The notes beneath the pieces were generated by a model that did not search any database, was not told the origin of the DNA, and saw nothing but the letters and a program-made list of their open reading frames with translations. From positions 1 to 49,503 of the forward strand of contig JACQWC010000153.1 in the NCBI GenBank assembly GCA_016209635.1: a stretch of DNA of 49,503 nucleotides, given 5' to 3'. The position numbers and the translations under genes were made by a program. This stretch comes from Candidatus Rokuibacteriota bacterium (lineage in GTDB: Bacteria; Methylomirabilota; Methylomirabilia; Rokubacteriales; CSP1-6). Of this stretch, positions 33,915 to 42,071 are shown piece after piece; positions within the stretch are counted from its first letter, which is position 1, and the number at the start of each line of letters is the position of its first letter.

Positions 33915-34817
33915 CTACGTCGCGCGCTTGACCTGGTCGGCGAGCTTGCAGAAGGCGCAGACCGTGCCGGTCGTCACCTGACCGCAGCGCGCGCACTCGC
34001 GGAGCGGCGGGGCCGGGGCGCCCGCGAAGACCGGGCGCGCCCGCTCGAGGAACCCGAAGAGGAAGTTGTGCTTGGCGCCGGGCGACGCTTCCTCCAGGCG
34101 GTTCAGGATCTCCTTGTGGGCGATCGAGGTCGCGCCCTCGGCGAACGGGCACTCGTCCACGATGTAGTCGATCCGGCGGAGGAAGGCGAACGCGGCCGTC
34201 TCCCGCTCGGAGAGCCGGTAGAGCGGCTTCACCCGGCGCACCAGCTTCGCGTGCGTGGAGGGGAGCGCGGGCGACTGGCGAGGCAGCGCGTCCGTCTGCC
34301 AGTGCATCACCGAGCCGAACAGCGTCGCCGCCTCGTCGTCGAGGTTGTGGCCGGTGGCGACGACCGGGAAGCCGTGCTCGAGCGCGGCGCGGTTCATCAG
34401 GTAGCGCTTGGAGAGCCCGCATCCGGAGCAGGGCGGCCGGCGAGTGACCCGCTTGATGACGGGCACCGGCGCCCCGACCGCCTCGGCGACGCTCGAGACG
34501 ATCAGGGGCACGCCCCGCGCCGAGGCGAACCTTTCACACGTGGCCCGGGATTCGACGGAATAGTCGAAGATGCCCAGGTCGAGATGGAGGCCGCTCGTCT
34601 CGTACCCCTCGTCGATCAGCACGTCCCAGAGGGCGAGGGAGTCCTTGCCGCCCGACACGGCGACGAGCACCCGCTCGTCGCGGGTGAACATGCGGTGCTT
34701 CCGGATGGCCTCGCGGACCTGGTTGCGGAAGAACTCGAGGAAGTCCGGCGCGCAGAACGCCGCGTTGTGCCGGCGCAGCTCGATGCTCGCCTGCTCGCCG
34801 CACTTGCGGCACTTCAC
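33915..34817 (-). CDS. ttuA: TtuA/TtcA-family tRNA 2-thiolation enzyme
   Basis: A 300-residue ATP pyrophosphatase that puts sulfur on a tRNA uridine, by analogy with TtuA (m5U54 of the T loop). The PP-loop is VAVSGGKDSLALWD. Zinc fingers flank the core: CRKCGEQ...NAAFC at the N-terminus and CARCGQVTTGTVCAFC at the C-terminus, as in the TtuA subgroup. The catalytic Fe-S cysteines are seen in PPCSGCGLSKRYL and DECPFAEG, with VVATGHNLDDEA between. The start is GTG, overlapping the stop of the TtuB-like gene (GTGA), which strongly supports the sulfur-carrier pairing. Confidence 0.88.
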   Translation of the reverse strand: MKCRKCGEQASIELRRHNAAFCAPDFLEFFRNQVREAIRKHRMFTRDERVLVAVSGGKDSLALWDVLIDEGYETSGLHLDLGIFDYSVESRATCERFASARGVPLIVSSVAEAVGAPVPVIKRVTRRPPCSGCGLSKRYLMNRAALEHGFPVVATGHNLDDEAATLFGSVMHWQTDALPRQSPALPSTHAKLVRRVKPLYRLSERETAAFAFLRRIDYIVDECPFAEGATSIAHKEILNRLEEASPGAKHNFLFGFLERARPVFAGAPAPPLRECARCGQVTTGTVCAFCKLADQVKRAT

Positions 34818-35023
34818 GGCCGGGTCCCCCCACCGCCCGACATCACCGGACGCAGCTCGATCGTGTCGTGGTCGGCGACCACCTGGTCCGCGGTGATCAG
34901 CGTGTCGCCGCGGATCACCAGGACCGTCTCGGGGATCACGTCGAGCTCCTTCAGGACGTCCTTCACGCGCCGCCCGCCCGCCACCTCGATCTCGCGCCGG
35001 GGGTTTCGGAGGACGACCTTCAT
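34814..35023 (-). CDS. ttuB: TtuB/ThiS/MoaD-like sulfur-carrier protein
   Basis: A 69-residue ubiquitin-like protein (VVLRNPRREIEVAGGRRVKDVLKELDV, then VLVIRGDTLITADQVV and DTIELRPVMSGG). It should be adenylated at a C-terminal Gly-Gly and carry thiocarboxylate sulfur to TtuA. TtuB normally ends in SGG. Here the frame continues as SGGGGTRP, so five residues follow the first diglycine and three follow the last. Processing to expose the diglycine, or tolerance of the tail, must be assumed if it works as in Thermus. Its stop overlaps the ttuA GTG. Confidence 0.8.
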   Translation of the reverse strand: MKVVLRNPRREIEVAGGRRVKDVLKELDVIPETVLVIRGDTLITADQVVADHDTIELRPVMSGGGGTRP

Positions 35024-35030
35024 CGGCCGC

Positions 35031-35036
35031 AGTATA
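35031..35036 (-). promoter_or_regulatory. -10 element (TATACT) for ttuB, possibly leaderless
   Basis: TATACT lies 7 bp before the ttuB ATG on the minus strand, the distance expected when transcription starts at the ATG itself. No Shine-Dalgarno or convincing -35 is present. This suggests a leaderless ttuBA mRNA, with any upstream promoter contacts lying in the decayed tctA sequence. Confidence 0.35.
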
Positions 35037-35041
35037 CCCCC

Positions 35042-35946
35042 ATCTACTACGGCTCGATGTACGGGGGGTCGACGACGTCGATCCTCGTCAACGTCCCCGG
35101 CGAGGCGGCCTCCGTCGTGACCGCCATCGACGGGTACCAGATGACCAAGCAGGGGCGGGCCGGCGCCGCGCTCGCCGTGGCCGCTGTCGGCTCATTCTTC
35201 GCCGGCTCGATCGGCGTCGTCGGCATCATGCTGTTCGCCGCCTGGTTGGCGGACCTCGCCCTCCACTTCGGCCCCCCCGAGTACTTCGCGATGACCGTGA
35301 CGGGCCTGGCGCTCCTGTCGCGCCTGTCGGGCGGCTCCGTGCTCCACGCGAGGCGGCGAACAACGGCGCCACCGCGGGCGCGATGGTGCCACTGCTCTCC
35401 CTCGGCATCCCCTTCTCGCCGGCCACGGCGATCCTCCTCGGCGCGCTGGTGATCCACGGTATCCAGCCCGGGCCGCTCCTGATCGCGCAGCGGCCCGAGG
35501 TCTTCTGGGGCGTCGTGGCCAGCATGTATATCGGCAACGCGATCCTCCTGGTCTTCAACCTGCCCCTCGTCGGGATGTTCGTCAGCGTGCTGCGCCTGCC
35601 CCAGCACGTGCTCGCCACGCTGGTGCTGCTCCTCTGCCTCGTCGGCGCCTACAGCCTGAACAACAGCCTCCTCGACCTCTGGGTGCTCGTGATCACGGGC
35701 ATCGCCGGCTACGGGCTGCGGAAGCTGGGGATCGATCCGGCGCCGCTCATCGTCGCCCTCGTCCTGGGTCCGTTGATGGAGAAGACCCTCGTCCAGTCGC
35801 TCTTCATGGTGCGGGGCGACTGGACGGAGATCGTCGGGCGTCCCCTGACGTTCGCGATGCTCGCCGCGGGGGCACTCGCGCTGATCGGGCCCCCGCTGGT
35901 CCGTGTGCTCCGCCGCCGGGCGGGGCGCGGATCACCTCCGGCCTGA
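35042..35946 (+). pseudogene. tctA: Decayed tripartite tricarboxylate transporter permease (TctA)
   Basis: Two frames together carry TctA pieces. Frame 1 (35042-35345) reads IYYGSMYGGSTTSILVNVPGE, a TctA hallmark, and continues to FGPPEYFAMTVTGLALLSRL. The next part, from about 35347 in another frame, reads EAANNGATAGAMVPLLSLGIP and HGIQPGPLLI, a region normally about 200 residues further on. It then runs to the end of the family (LVALVLGPLMEKTLVQSLFM). The first 80 or so residues are missing as well. The gene is therefore 5'-truncated, internally deleted and frame-shifted. No TctB or TctC is adjacent. The 564-bp ORF beginning at 35383 could still express a membrane fragment, but not a transporter. 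Confidence 0.8.
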
Positions 35947-35960
35947 CGGGAGCGTCTGCG

Positions 35961-36749
35961 CTACTTCGAGGCCAGGACGATCGGGCCGGTGGGCGTGTCC
36001 ACGCCGCCGGCGGGCTCGAGCGTCACCGCGAAGACGTCCACCGGCGGCCCGGCCGCCGGCGGCGCGCGGTGACTCCCACGGCCGGAGGCGTCGACCTCGA
36101 AGAGCCCCGCCGCGCGTGGCGTGCCGCCCGCGATCGTCCAGAGCTCGTACGTCTTCCCCGGCGGCGCCGGCGGGAGCTTCTCGACGAAGACGTGGCCGCC
36201 CGCCGTCGCGTGCCAGATCACGCGGCCCGTCGCGTCGGGGCTCGGCCCGGCACCGCGGAGCGCCAGGACGCGGGTCGCCGGGTCGCGCAGGAGGTCGACG
36301 ACGCTCTGGTAGGCAGCGACCTGGGCCCGCAGGGACGCCTCCTCGCGCTGGAGGCTCCGGCGCAGCGCCGCCATCTCTCGGGCCATCGTCCCGAGGCGCG
36401 CCTCGTAGTAGCCGGCGACGTAGGCGCCCGTCAGCGCCGAGCCCACGACCACCGCGGCGGCCGTTCCCACCGCCCACCGGACCCAGCCGCGGCGGGGAGC
36501 CGGTGCCCGGGCAGGCGCAGAGGATTCCACCCGAGCGCGACGGAGGAGCGACTCCCTCACGTCGGGCGGCGGGATCCTCGGCGGCCCGGCGAGCGTCGCC
36601 TTCGCGAGCGTCTCGGTCGACTCCCGCAGCGCCGCCTCGCACCGCGGGCACCCCTGGGCGAGGTGGCGCTCGAACTGCGCCAGCTCGTCGCCGTCGAGGG
36701 CGCCGACCGCGTAGACCTGCGCCAGGGTCTCGAAGACTTCGTGGTTCAT
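35961..36749 (-). CDS. Anti-sigma factor of the RskA (anti-sigma-K) type
   Basis: A 262-residue membrane anti-sigma factor. The N-terminal ZAS-like helix holds His29, Cys34 and Cys37 in FERHLAQGCPRC. One TM helix (WAVGTAAAVVVGSALTGAYVAG, near residue 95) places the C-terminal RskA domain (PPGKTYELWTIAGGTPRAAGLF, FAVTLEPAGGVDTPTGPIVL) in the periplasm. A coiled-coil segment (MAREMAALRRSLQREEASLR) follows the TM. Its ATG overlaps the sigma factor stop (ATGA). It presumably sequesters the sigma factor until redox change or proteolysis releases it. Confidence 0.9.
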   Translation of the reverse strand: MNHEVFETLAQVYAVGALDGDELAQFERHLAQGCPRCEAALRESTETLAKATLAGPPRIPPPDVRESLLRRARVESSAPARAPAPRRGWVRWAVGTAAAVVVGSALTGAYVAGYYEARLGTMAREMAALRRSLQREEASLRAQVAAYQSVVDLLRDPATRVLALRGAGPSPDATGRVIWHATAGGHVFVEKLPPAPPGKTYELWTIAGGTPRAAGLFEVDASGRGSHRAPPAAGPPVDVFAVTLEPAGGVDTPTGPIVLASK

Positions 36750-37297
36750 GCCGGTCGTTCCACGATTTCCCGGAGCCGCTCCAGCCCCAGGCGGATCCGC
36801 GTCTTCACCGTGCCCAGGGGCTGCTTGAGTCGCTCGGCGATCTCCGTTTGCGTCAGCCCGCCGTAGTACGCGAGCTCGAGGACCTCTCGCTGGGTCGGCG
36901 CCAGCCGTTCGAGCGCGGTCCGGATGATCCCGCGGTCCTCGGCCTGCTCCGCCGCGTCACCGCCGGGCTGCTCTGGCGCGGCGGCGACGGCCTCGTCCAC
37001 CGGCGCGACGAACGTCTCGCTTCTTCTACGGATGGACCGCACCCGGTCGATTGCGCGCGTCCGTGCCCGCATGACAATCCACGCCTCGGGGCTGCCGCGC
37101 GCGGCATCGTACGTGCCCGCCGCCTCCCAGGCCCGCCAGAAGACCTCCTGGAGGACGTCGGCGGCATCGGCGTCCGCCCGGACGATCCTCAGGACCAGCG
37201 GGTAGACGAGCGGCGCGTAGCGATCGTAGAAGTGCGCGAAGGCGTCCCGGTCGCCGGCCGCCATCCGGCGGATGAGGTCTTGACCCGAGATCGCCAT
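36746..37297 (-). CDS. ECF RNA polymerase sigma factor (SigK-like)
   Basis: A 183-residue ECF sigma factor. Region 2 is FAHFYDRYAPLVYPLVLRIVRADADAADVLQEVFWRAWEAA with the DVLQEVF core; region 4 is LAPTQREVLELAYYGGLTQTEIAERLKQPLGTVKTRIRLGLERLR with a clear HTH. The linker between them is short and Ala/Glu-rich. Pairing with a downstream RskA-type anti-sigma gene fits the SigK/ECF19 arrangement. Target genes are unknown; autoregulation is likely for such pairs. Confidence 0.93.
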   Translation of the reverse strand: MAISGQDLIRRMAAGDRDAFAHFYDRYAPLVYPLVLRIVRADADAADVLQEVFWRAWEAAGTYDAARGSPEAWIVMRARTRAIDRVRSIRRRSETFVAPVDEAVAAAPEQPGGDAAEQAEDRGIIRTALERLAPTQREVLELAYYGGLTQTEIAERLKQPLGTVKTRIRLGLERLREIVERPA

Positions 37298-37310
37298 GCG
37301 CGTCCTTGAC

Positions 37311-37335
37311 TATCAGACGCCCCGGGCATTGACAA
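37311..37335 (-). promoter_or_regulatory. Possible promoter of the sigma/anti-sigma operon
   Basis: In the 56 bp between the sigma gene and the MscS gene, the minus strand reads TTGTCAATG, then about 10 bp of G+C, then CGTCTGATAG just before the ATG. The TTGTCA and CGTC/ATAG blocks could be either a housekeeping or an ECF-type promoter. Evidence is limited to position and a partial match. Confidence 0.22.
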
Positions 37336-37353
37336 GCGGGGGGCGGGCCATCC

Positions 37354-38247
37354 TCAGGCGCCGCCCGCCTGATCCACCACCACGCGGAGCGGCGGCGCGG
37401 CCGCGCGCTTCGGCTCGCCCATGTAGATCGTCCGGTGCGGGAACGGGAACTCGATCCCGTGGGCGTCGAACGCCTTCTTCAGGCGGCGGTTGAACTCGCG
37501 AGCCACGCGCCATTGCTTGATGGGTCGCGTCGTGACGCGACACTTGATGATCACCGCCGAGTCGGCGAACTGGTCCACGCCGAGCACCTCGAGCGGCTCG
37601 ATGATGTCGGGACCGAACTCGGGATCCTGGCGCAGCTCCTCGCCGACGTTCGCGATGATGCCCATGACCGCGTCGGGGTCCTCCCGGTAGGCGACGCCGA
37701 TCTCGAAGACGTAGCGGGAGTAGTCCCGCGTCATGTTGGTGACCCGCTCCACGCCCCCGTGGGGGACGATGTGGACGTTCCCCGCGAGGTCGCGCAGCGT
37801 GAGGGTCCGGAGCCCGATGGACTCGACGAGCCCGCCGGTGCCGCCGATGACCACGACGTCGCCCACCCGCACCTGATCCTCCAGCAGGAGGAAGAACCCA
37901 CTGATCACGTCCTTGACCAGGCTCTGCGCGCCGAAGCCGAAGGCGAGCCCGCCGATGCCCGCGGCGGCGAGCAGCGGCCCGAGGTTGATGCCCAGCTCGG
38001 ACACCACGAGCATCACGCCCACGCCCAGGATCACGACCACGATCGTGCGCTGGATCACGTGCGTCAGCGTGGCGACGCGCTTGGCCTCCTCGGTGTCGGG
38101 CTCCGCCTTCACGATGACGCCGCGGAAGCGGTTGACGAGCGGCCGGCTCAGCCTGAGGGCCACCCAGGTGAGCACCAGGATCAGCGCGATCCGGCCGACG
38201 GGTTGCAGGGACTTCAGCCAGTGACTCTCGAGCATGGCGTCCATCAA
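37354..38247 (-). CDS. Small-conductance mechanosensitive channel (MscS family)
   Basis: A 297-residue channel that opens under membrane tension to release solutes in osmotic downshock. Two N-terminal TM helices (IALILVLTWVALRL, IVVVILGVGVMLVVSELG) precede the pore-lining helix LLAAAGIGGLAFGFGAQSLVKDVISGFFLL, the MscS signature. The beta domain follows (VRVGDVVVIGGTGGLVESIGLRTLTLRD), then the alpha/beta vestibule ending GIEFPFPHRTIYMGEPK, with a short tail. It stands alone, upstream of the sigma factor gene and downstream of the aromatic operon, which ends 29 bp away on the same strand. Confidence 0.93.
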   Translation of the reverse strand: MMDAMLESHWLKSLQPVGRIALILVLTWVALRLSRPLVNRFRGVIVKAEPDTEEAKRVATLTHVIQRTIVVVILGVGVMLVVSELGINLGPLLAAAGIGGLAFGFGAQSLVKDVISGFFLLLEDQVRVGDVVVIGGTGGLVESIGLRTLTLRDLAGNVHIVPHGGVERVTNMTRDYSRYVFEIGVAYREDPDAVMGIIANVGEELRQDPEFGPDIIEPLEVLGVDQFADSAVIIKCRVTTRPIKQWRVAREFNRRLKKAFDAHGIEFPFPHRTIYMGEPKRAAAPPLRVVVDQAGGA

Positions 38248-38275
38248 GCACCTCCGGTGGTCGCCGGCCGCGTCC

Positions 38276-39586
38276 TCAGCCTCCGAGGGGTCCCCGGGGC
38301 TCGCGCCGGATGACGCGGCGGGCCTTGAGCTCGTAGCGGGGGAGGCTGCGCGGCGGGACGGGCTCCACCGGGAGCCGGATGCCGAGGCCGACGCGCAGGG
38401 CCTCCTGGATCGGGCGGGCCGTCCCCGCCTCCCCGATCTCGACCAGGACGCGGACCTCGTCGAGCTCCCCCTGACGGAACACCTCGATCTGGAACTCGTC
38501 GACGGCGGGGAAGCGGCGCAGGATCCCCTCGATCGCTGCCGGAAAGACGTTGACCCCGCGCACGATCAGCATGTCGTCGAGCCGCCCGAGGATGCCGCCC
38601 TGGAGCCGCATGAAGGTCCGCCCGCAGGGGCACGGACCGTCCGCCAGCCGGACCCGGTCGCCGGTGCGGTAGCGGATCGCGGGCGATCCGGCGCGACCGA
38701 GATTGGTGAGCACCAGCTCCCCCTCCGGCGCCGGCGCGCCGGTCGCGGGGTCCACGACCTCGGCGATGAACTCGGACTCGTTCACGTGGATGCCCGCCTG
38801 GGCCTCGCACTCGTAGCCGTAGGCGCCCATCTCCGTCATGCCCGCGTGATCGAACGCGCGCGCCCCCCAGCCCTCCTCGATGCGCGCCCGGACCTCGGGG
38901 ATCCCGGCGCCCGGCTCGCCCGCGTGCACGGTCACGCGTACGGGGAGCTTGCGGAGCTCGACCCCGCGCTCGCGCGCGACCTCGACGAGGTGGAGCGCGT
39001 ACGAGGGGGTACAGACGAGGGCGGTCGCGCCGAGCGCCTCCATCCAGGCGAGCCGTGTCGCCGAGTCCTGGCCGCCGCCGGGAATCGCCAGGGCCCCGAG
39101 CGCGCGCGCGCCCTCGAACCCCGACCAGAAGCCGACGAAGAGCCCGAACGAGAACGGGAAGAAGACCCGATCGGCGGGCGTGATCCCGGCGCCGCGGAGG
39201 ACGAAGCCCCAGCACCGGGCCCACCACTCCCACGACGCCTGGGTGTCGAGCCAGCGTAGCGGCGCGCCGCTCGTGCCGGAAGTCTGGTGGACGCGGACGT
39301 ACCGCTCGAGGGAATAGGTGAGGTTCGTCCCGAAGGGCGGATGCGCCGCCTGGTCGTCGACGAGCTCCTGCTTCACCGTGAAGGGCAGCCGCGCGACGTC
39401 GTCCCAGCCGCGGAGGTCGGTGGCCGACCCGAGACCGGCGGCCCGCCACTTGCGGGCCACGAAGGCGTTCGCCGGCCCTCCGTCGCTGGAGGGCGCCAGC
39501 AGGGTCTCCCCGAGCGCCAGGAGGCGGCGCCACTGGAGCGCGCGCAGTCGCTCGGGCGTCAGGGTCTCGAGCGTGGGATCGAACAC
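38276..39586 (-). CDS. PaaK-type aryl-CoA ligase (phenylacetate-CoA ligase family)
   Basis: A 436-residue AMP-forming CoA ligase. The P-loop HQTSGTSGAPLRWLD, VHAGEPGAGIPEVR, DHAGMTEMGAYGYEC (acyl-adenylate motif), YRTGDRVRL and LPRYELKARRVIR (C-terminal lysine region) follow PaaK order, and the size matches PaaK rather than longer benzoate ligases. A CPCGR motif could bind zinc, as in some relatives. GTG 39586 starts at FDPTLETLTPERL, 1 bp after the PaaI gene; the ORF-track ATG at 39826 is in shadow sequence. Substrate is presumably an aromatic acid feeding the operon. Confidence 0.88.
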   Translation of the reverse strand: MFDPTLETLTPERLRALQWRRLLALGETLLAPSSDGGPANAFVARKWRAAGLGSATDLRGWDDVARLPFTVKQELVDDQAAHPPFGTNLTYSLERYVRVHQTSGTSGAPLRWLDTQASWEWWARCWGFVLRGAGITPADRVFFPFSFGLFVGFWSGFEGARALGALAIPGGGQDSATRLAWMEALGATALVCTPSYALHLVEVARERGVELRKLPVRVTVHAGEPGAGIPEVRARIEEGWGARAFDHAGMTEMGAYGYECEAQAGIHVNESEFIAEVVDPATGAPAPEGELVLTNLGRAGSPAIRYRTGDRVRLADGPCPCGRTFMRLQGGILGRLDDMLIVRGVNVFPAAIEGILRRFPAVDEFQIEVFRQGELDEVRVLVEIGEAGTARPIQEALRVGLGIRLPVEPVPPRSLPRYELKARRVIRREPRGPLGG

Positions 39587-39587
39587 G

Positions 39588-40001
39588 TCAGCCGCGCGCG
39601 TCGTCCTTCGCCGCGTCCTGAATGTAGAAGGAGCCGGTCGCGACCGCCACGAGCCGATCGCCGCCGTCGCGGACGGTGGCGTCGAGGACGCCGATGCGGC
39701 GGGTCCGCGCGACCACCCGGGCGTCGGCGGCGAGCGTCCCCTCGGAGACGGGGGCGAGGTAGTTGATCTTGATCTCGAGGGTGGCGCAGCGCTCGCCCGG
39801 TCCGAGCTGCGACACGAGCGCCCCACCCATCGCGGTGTCGACGAGGCTGTAGACCACGCCGCCGTGGACGACCCCGTAGGGGTTCATGTGCTCCGGCCGG
39901 ACCGTGAGATCGAAGCGGCAGGCGCCGTTGCCGGACGACGTGCGTCGAATCCCCAGCAGGCGGACCAGCGGCCCCGGATCGGACGCCCCCTCGTCAGTCA
40001 C
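39588..40001 (-). CDS. PaaI-type hotdog thioesterase
   Basis: A 137-residue hotdog-fold protein. RPEHMNPYGVVHGGVVYSLVDTAMGGAL carries the HGG turn and the aspartate on the central helix that PaaI-type enzymes use to hydrolyse (hydroxy)aryl- or acyl-CoA thioesters; TLEIKINYLAPV is the following strand. In an aromatic operon it probably frees CoA from stalled intermediates. The frame overlaps the benzoate-CoA ligase stop by 8 bp and is followed directly by the PaaK-type ligase. Confidence 0.88.
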   Translation of the reverse strand: MTDEGASDPGPLVRLLGIRRTSSGNGACRFDLTVRPEHMNPYGVVHGGVVYSLVDTAMGGALVSQLGPGERCATLEIKINYLAPVSEGTLAADARVVARTRRIGVLDATVRDGGDRLVAVATGSFYIQDAAKDDARG

Positions 40002-41544
40002 GCAGCTTGAACCGCTGGATCTTCCCGGTCGCGGTCTTCGGCAGCTCGGCCACGAACTCGATCCACCGGGGGTACTTGTACGGCGCGATCTTGTCCTTCA
40101 CGAAGGCCTTCAGCTCGTCGGCAAGCCCCGGCGCCGCGCTCGCCGGCTCCTTGAGGACTACAAAGGCCTTGGGCTTGACGAGGCTGTCGGTGTCCTCCTT
40201 GCCCACCACCGCGGCTTCCAGGACTGCGGGGTGCCCGACGAGCGTCGCCTCCACTTCGACCGGCGAGACCCAGATCCCGCCGACCTTCAGCATGTCGTCC
40301 GAACGCCCGCAGTACCAGAAGTAACCGTCCTCGTCCTGGTAGTACTTGTCCCCGGTCTGGATCCAGGAACCGAAGAGCGTCTCCTTCGTCTTCTCGTGCT
40401 TGTTCCAGTAGAAGGCCATCGTCGAGTCGCCCTTGACCCGGAGGTTGCCGATCTCCCCCCGTGGCACGGGCAAGCCCGCGTCGTCGACGATGCACGCCGC
40501 GTAGCCGGGCACGGGAAGCCCGGACGAGCCGGGCCGCGCGCTCCCGGGACGGTTCGACAGGAAGATGTGCAGGATCTCCGTCGTCCCGATGCCGTCGACG
40601 ATCTCCACGCCGAACCGGTCCCGCCAGCGCTTGTAGATCTCGGCGGGCAGCGCCTCTCCCGCCGAGACGCAGACACGCAGCGACGAGAGGTCGTAGCGCG
40701 TCTCGGGCTCCTTGGCGGCGAGCATCGCCGCGTAGAGCGTCGGGACGCCGAAGAAGATGGTCGGGCGATGGCGCGAGATGACCTCGAAGACGCCCTCGGG
40801 CGTGGGCCGGTGCGGGTAGAGCACGCTCTGCGCCCCGACCCCCATCGGAAAGTAGCCCGCGTTCCCGAGCCCGTACGCGAAGAAGAGCTTGGCCGCCGAG
40901 TAGACCCGGTCCGTCGCCCGGAGTCCCAGCACCTGCTTCGCGTACGTCTCGGTCGAGACCACCATGTCATGGTGGAGGTGCACCGCGCCCTTGGGGAAGC
41001 CGGTGGATCCGGACGAGTAGAGCCAGAACGCGGCGTCGTCGCGCGAGGTCGACGCGGGGGCGAGGGTCGCCGACGCCTTGGCGACGCGATCCTCCCACGA
41101 GAGATAGGCGCCCGGCGGGCCACCGGCGACGAGCACGTGCCGGAGGTGCGTCGCCTGCGGGAGCATCGGACCCGCCTCCGCCAGGAGCGGCGCCGAGACG
41201 ACGGCGACCCTGGCGCGGCTGTCGTTCAGGAAGTAGAGGTAGTCGGCGCCCCGCATGAGCGTGTTCACCGGAATCGGGACGGCGCCGATCCTGATCGCGC
41301 CCCAGAACGTGCCGAGGAACTCCGGCGCGTCGAGGCAGAGCATCAGCACGCGATCCTCCATCTCCACGCCCAGCTCGAGGAGCGCGTTGCCGGTGCGGTT
41401 CGCCAGGTCCCGGACGTCGCCGTAGGTCAGCGTCCGGTCCTCGTAGAAGAACGCCGGCGCGCTCGCCCGGCCCTCCTCGAGGTTCCGGTCGACGAAGTAC
41501 GTCGCGACGTTGAACTGCGTGGGCAGCGTCTCGGACGCGTTCAC
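39994..41544 (-). CDS. Benzoate-CoA ligase (BadA/BclA-like)
   Basis: A 516-residue AMP-forming ligase making benzoyl-CoA (or a hydroxybenzoyl-CoA) from the acid, ATP and CoA. The motif LYSSGSTGFPKGAVHLHHDM is the benzoate-CoA ligase form of the P-loop; LFFAYGLGNAGYFPM, VSAGEALPAEIYKRW, DGIGTTEILHIFLSNRPG, WIQTGDKYYQDEDGYFWYCGRSDDMLKVGG and the catalytic LPKTATGKIQRFKL lysine follow in the expected order. Its neighbours BoxB, BoxC and HcrABC match the pathway downstream of its product. Confidence 0.93.
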   Translation of the reverse strand: MNASETLPTQFNVATYFVDRNLEEGRASAPAFFYEDRTLTYGDVRDLANRTGNALLELGVEMEDRVLMLCLDAPEFLGTFWGAIRIGAVPIPVNTLMRGADYLYFLNDSRARVAVVSAPLLAEAGPMLPQATHLRHVLVAGGPPGAYLSWEDRVAKASATLAPASTSRDDAAFWLYSSGSTGFPKGAVHLHHDMVVSTETYAKQVLGLRATDRVYSAAKLFFAYGLGNAGYFPMGVGAQSVLYPHRPTPEGVFEVISRHRPTIFFGVPTLYAAMLAAKEPETRYDLSSLRVCVSAGEALPAEIYKRWRDRFGVEIVDGIGTTEILHIFLSNRPGSARPGSSGLPVPGYAACIVDDAGLPVPRGEIGNLRVKGDSTMAFYWNKHEKTKETLFGSWIQTGDKYYQDEDGYFWYCGRSDDMLKVGGIWVSPVEVEATLVGHPAVLEAAVVGKEDTDSLVKPKAFVVLKEPASAAPGLADELKAFVKDKIAPYKYPRWIEFVAELPKTATGKIQRFKLRD

Positions 41545-41569
41545 CGTGGCACCTCCCTCCCCGACGGGG

Positions 41570-42031
41570 CTACCGGCGGGCCCGTCTCCGGGTGACCGTC
41601 TTCTTCCGCGCGGCCTTCGGGGCGGGCCGCCCCCGGCGCACGGCCATGGCTTCGATCTCGACGAGCAGCTCGGGGCGGACGAGGCGGCTGACGACGAGCA
41701 GGGTGTTGGGCGGAAAGGTGCCGTCGGGGAAGTAGCCCGGAAACACCTCCGCGCGCGCGCCCATGAAGCCCGGGATGTCCTCGGCGCGCGTCAGGAACGT
41801 CTGGAGACGAACGACATCCCGCATGGCGCAGCCGCCCGCCTCGACGACCGCCCGGACGTTCTCGAGCGCCTGCCTGGTCTGGCTCACGATGTCCTGGCCG
41901 GCGACCCGGCCCCGGGCGTCCATCCCCACCTGACCCGCTACCACGACGATCTCGCCGCCGGGTACCACCATCCCGTGCGAGTACATCCCGAGCGGCGTTC
42001 CGAGCGCCTTCGGCTGAATCACCTTAGCCAT
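41570..42031 (-). CDS. RidA/YjgF-family protein
   Basis: A 153-residue RidA-like trimeric protein; canonical RidA proteins deaminate reactive imine/enamine intermediates. MYSHGMVVPGGEIVVVAGQVGMD, ALENVRAVVEAGGCAMRDVV and TLLVVSRLVRPELLVEIEAMA (with the conserved Arg) are typical. A Lys/Arg-rich tail of about 20 residues (KAARKKTVTRRRARR) is unusual. ATG 42031 is used; the ORF-track start at 42142 lies inside a hairpin. RidA homologues are common next to aromatic degradation genes, where their substrate is undefined. Confidence 0.88.
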   Translation of the reverse strand: MAKVIQPKALGTPLGMYSHGMVVPGGEIVVVAGQVGMDARGRVAGQDIVSQTRQALENVRAVVEAGGCAMRDVVRLQTFLTRAEDIPGFMGARAEVFPGYFPDGTFPPNTLLVVSRLVRPELLVEIEAMAVRRGRPAPKAARKKTVTRRRARR

Positions 42032-42071
42032 GAACGGCCTCCTCGAAGATGCCCGCGCCGGGTTGCAGCGC

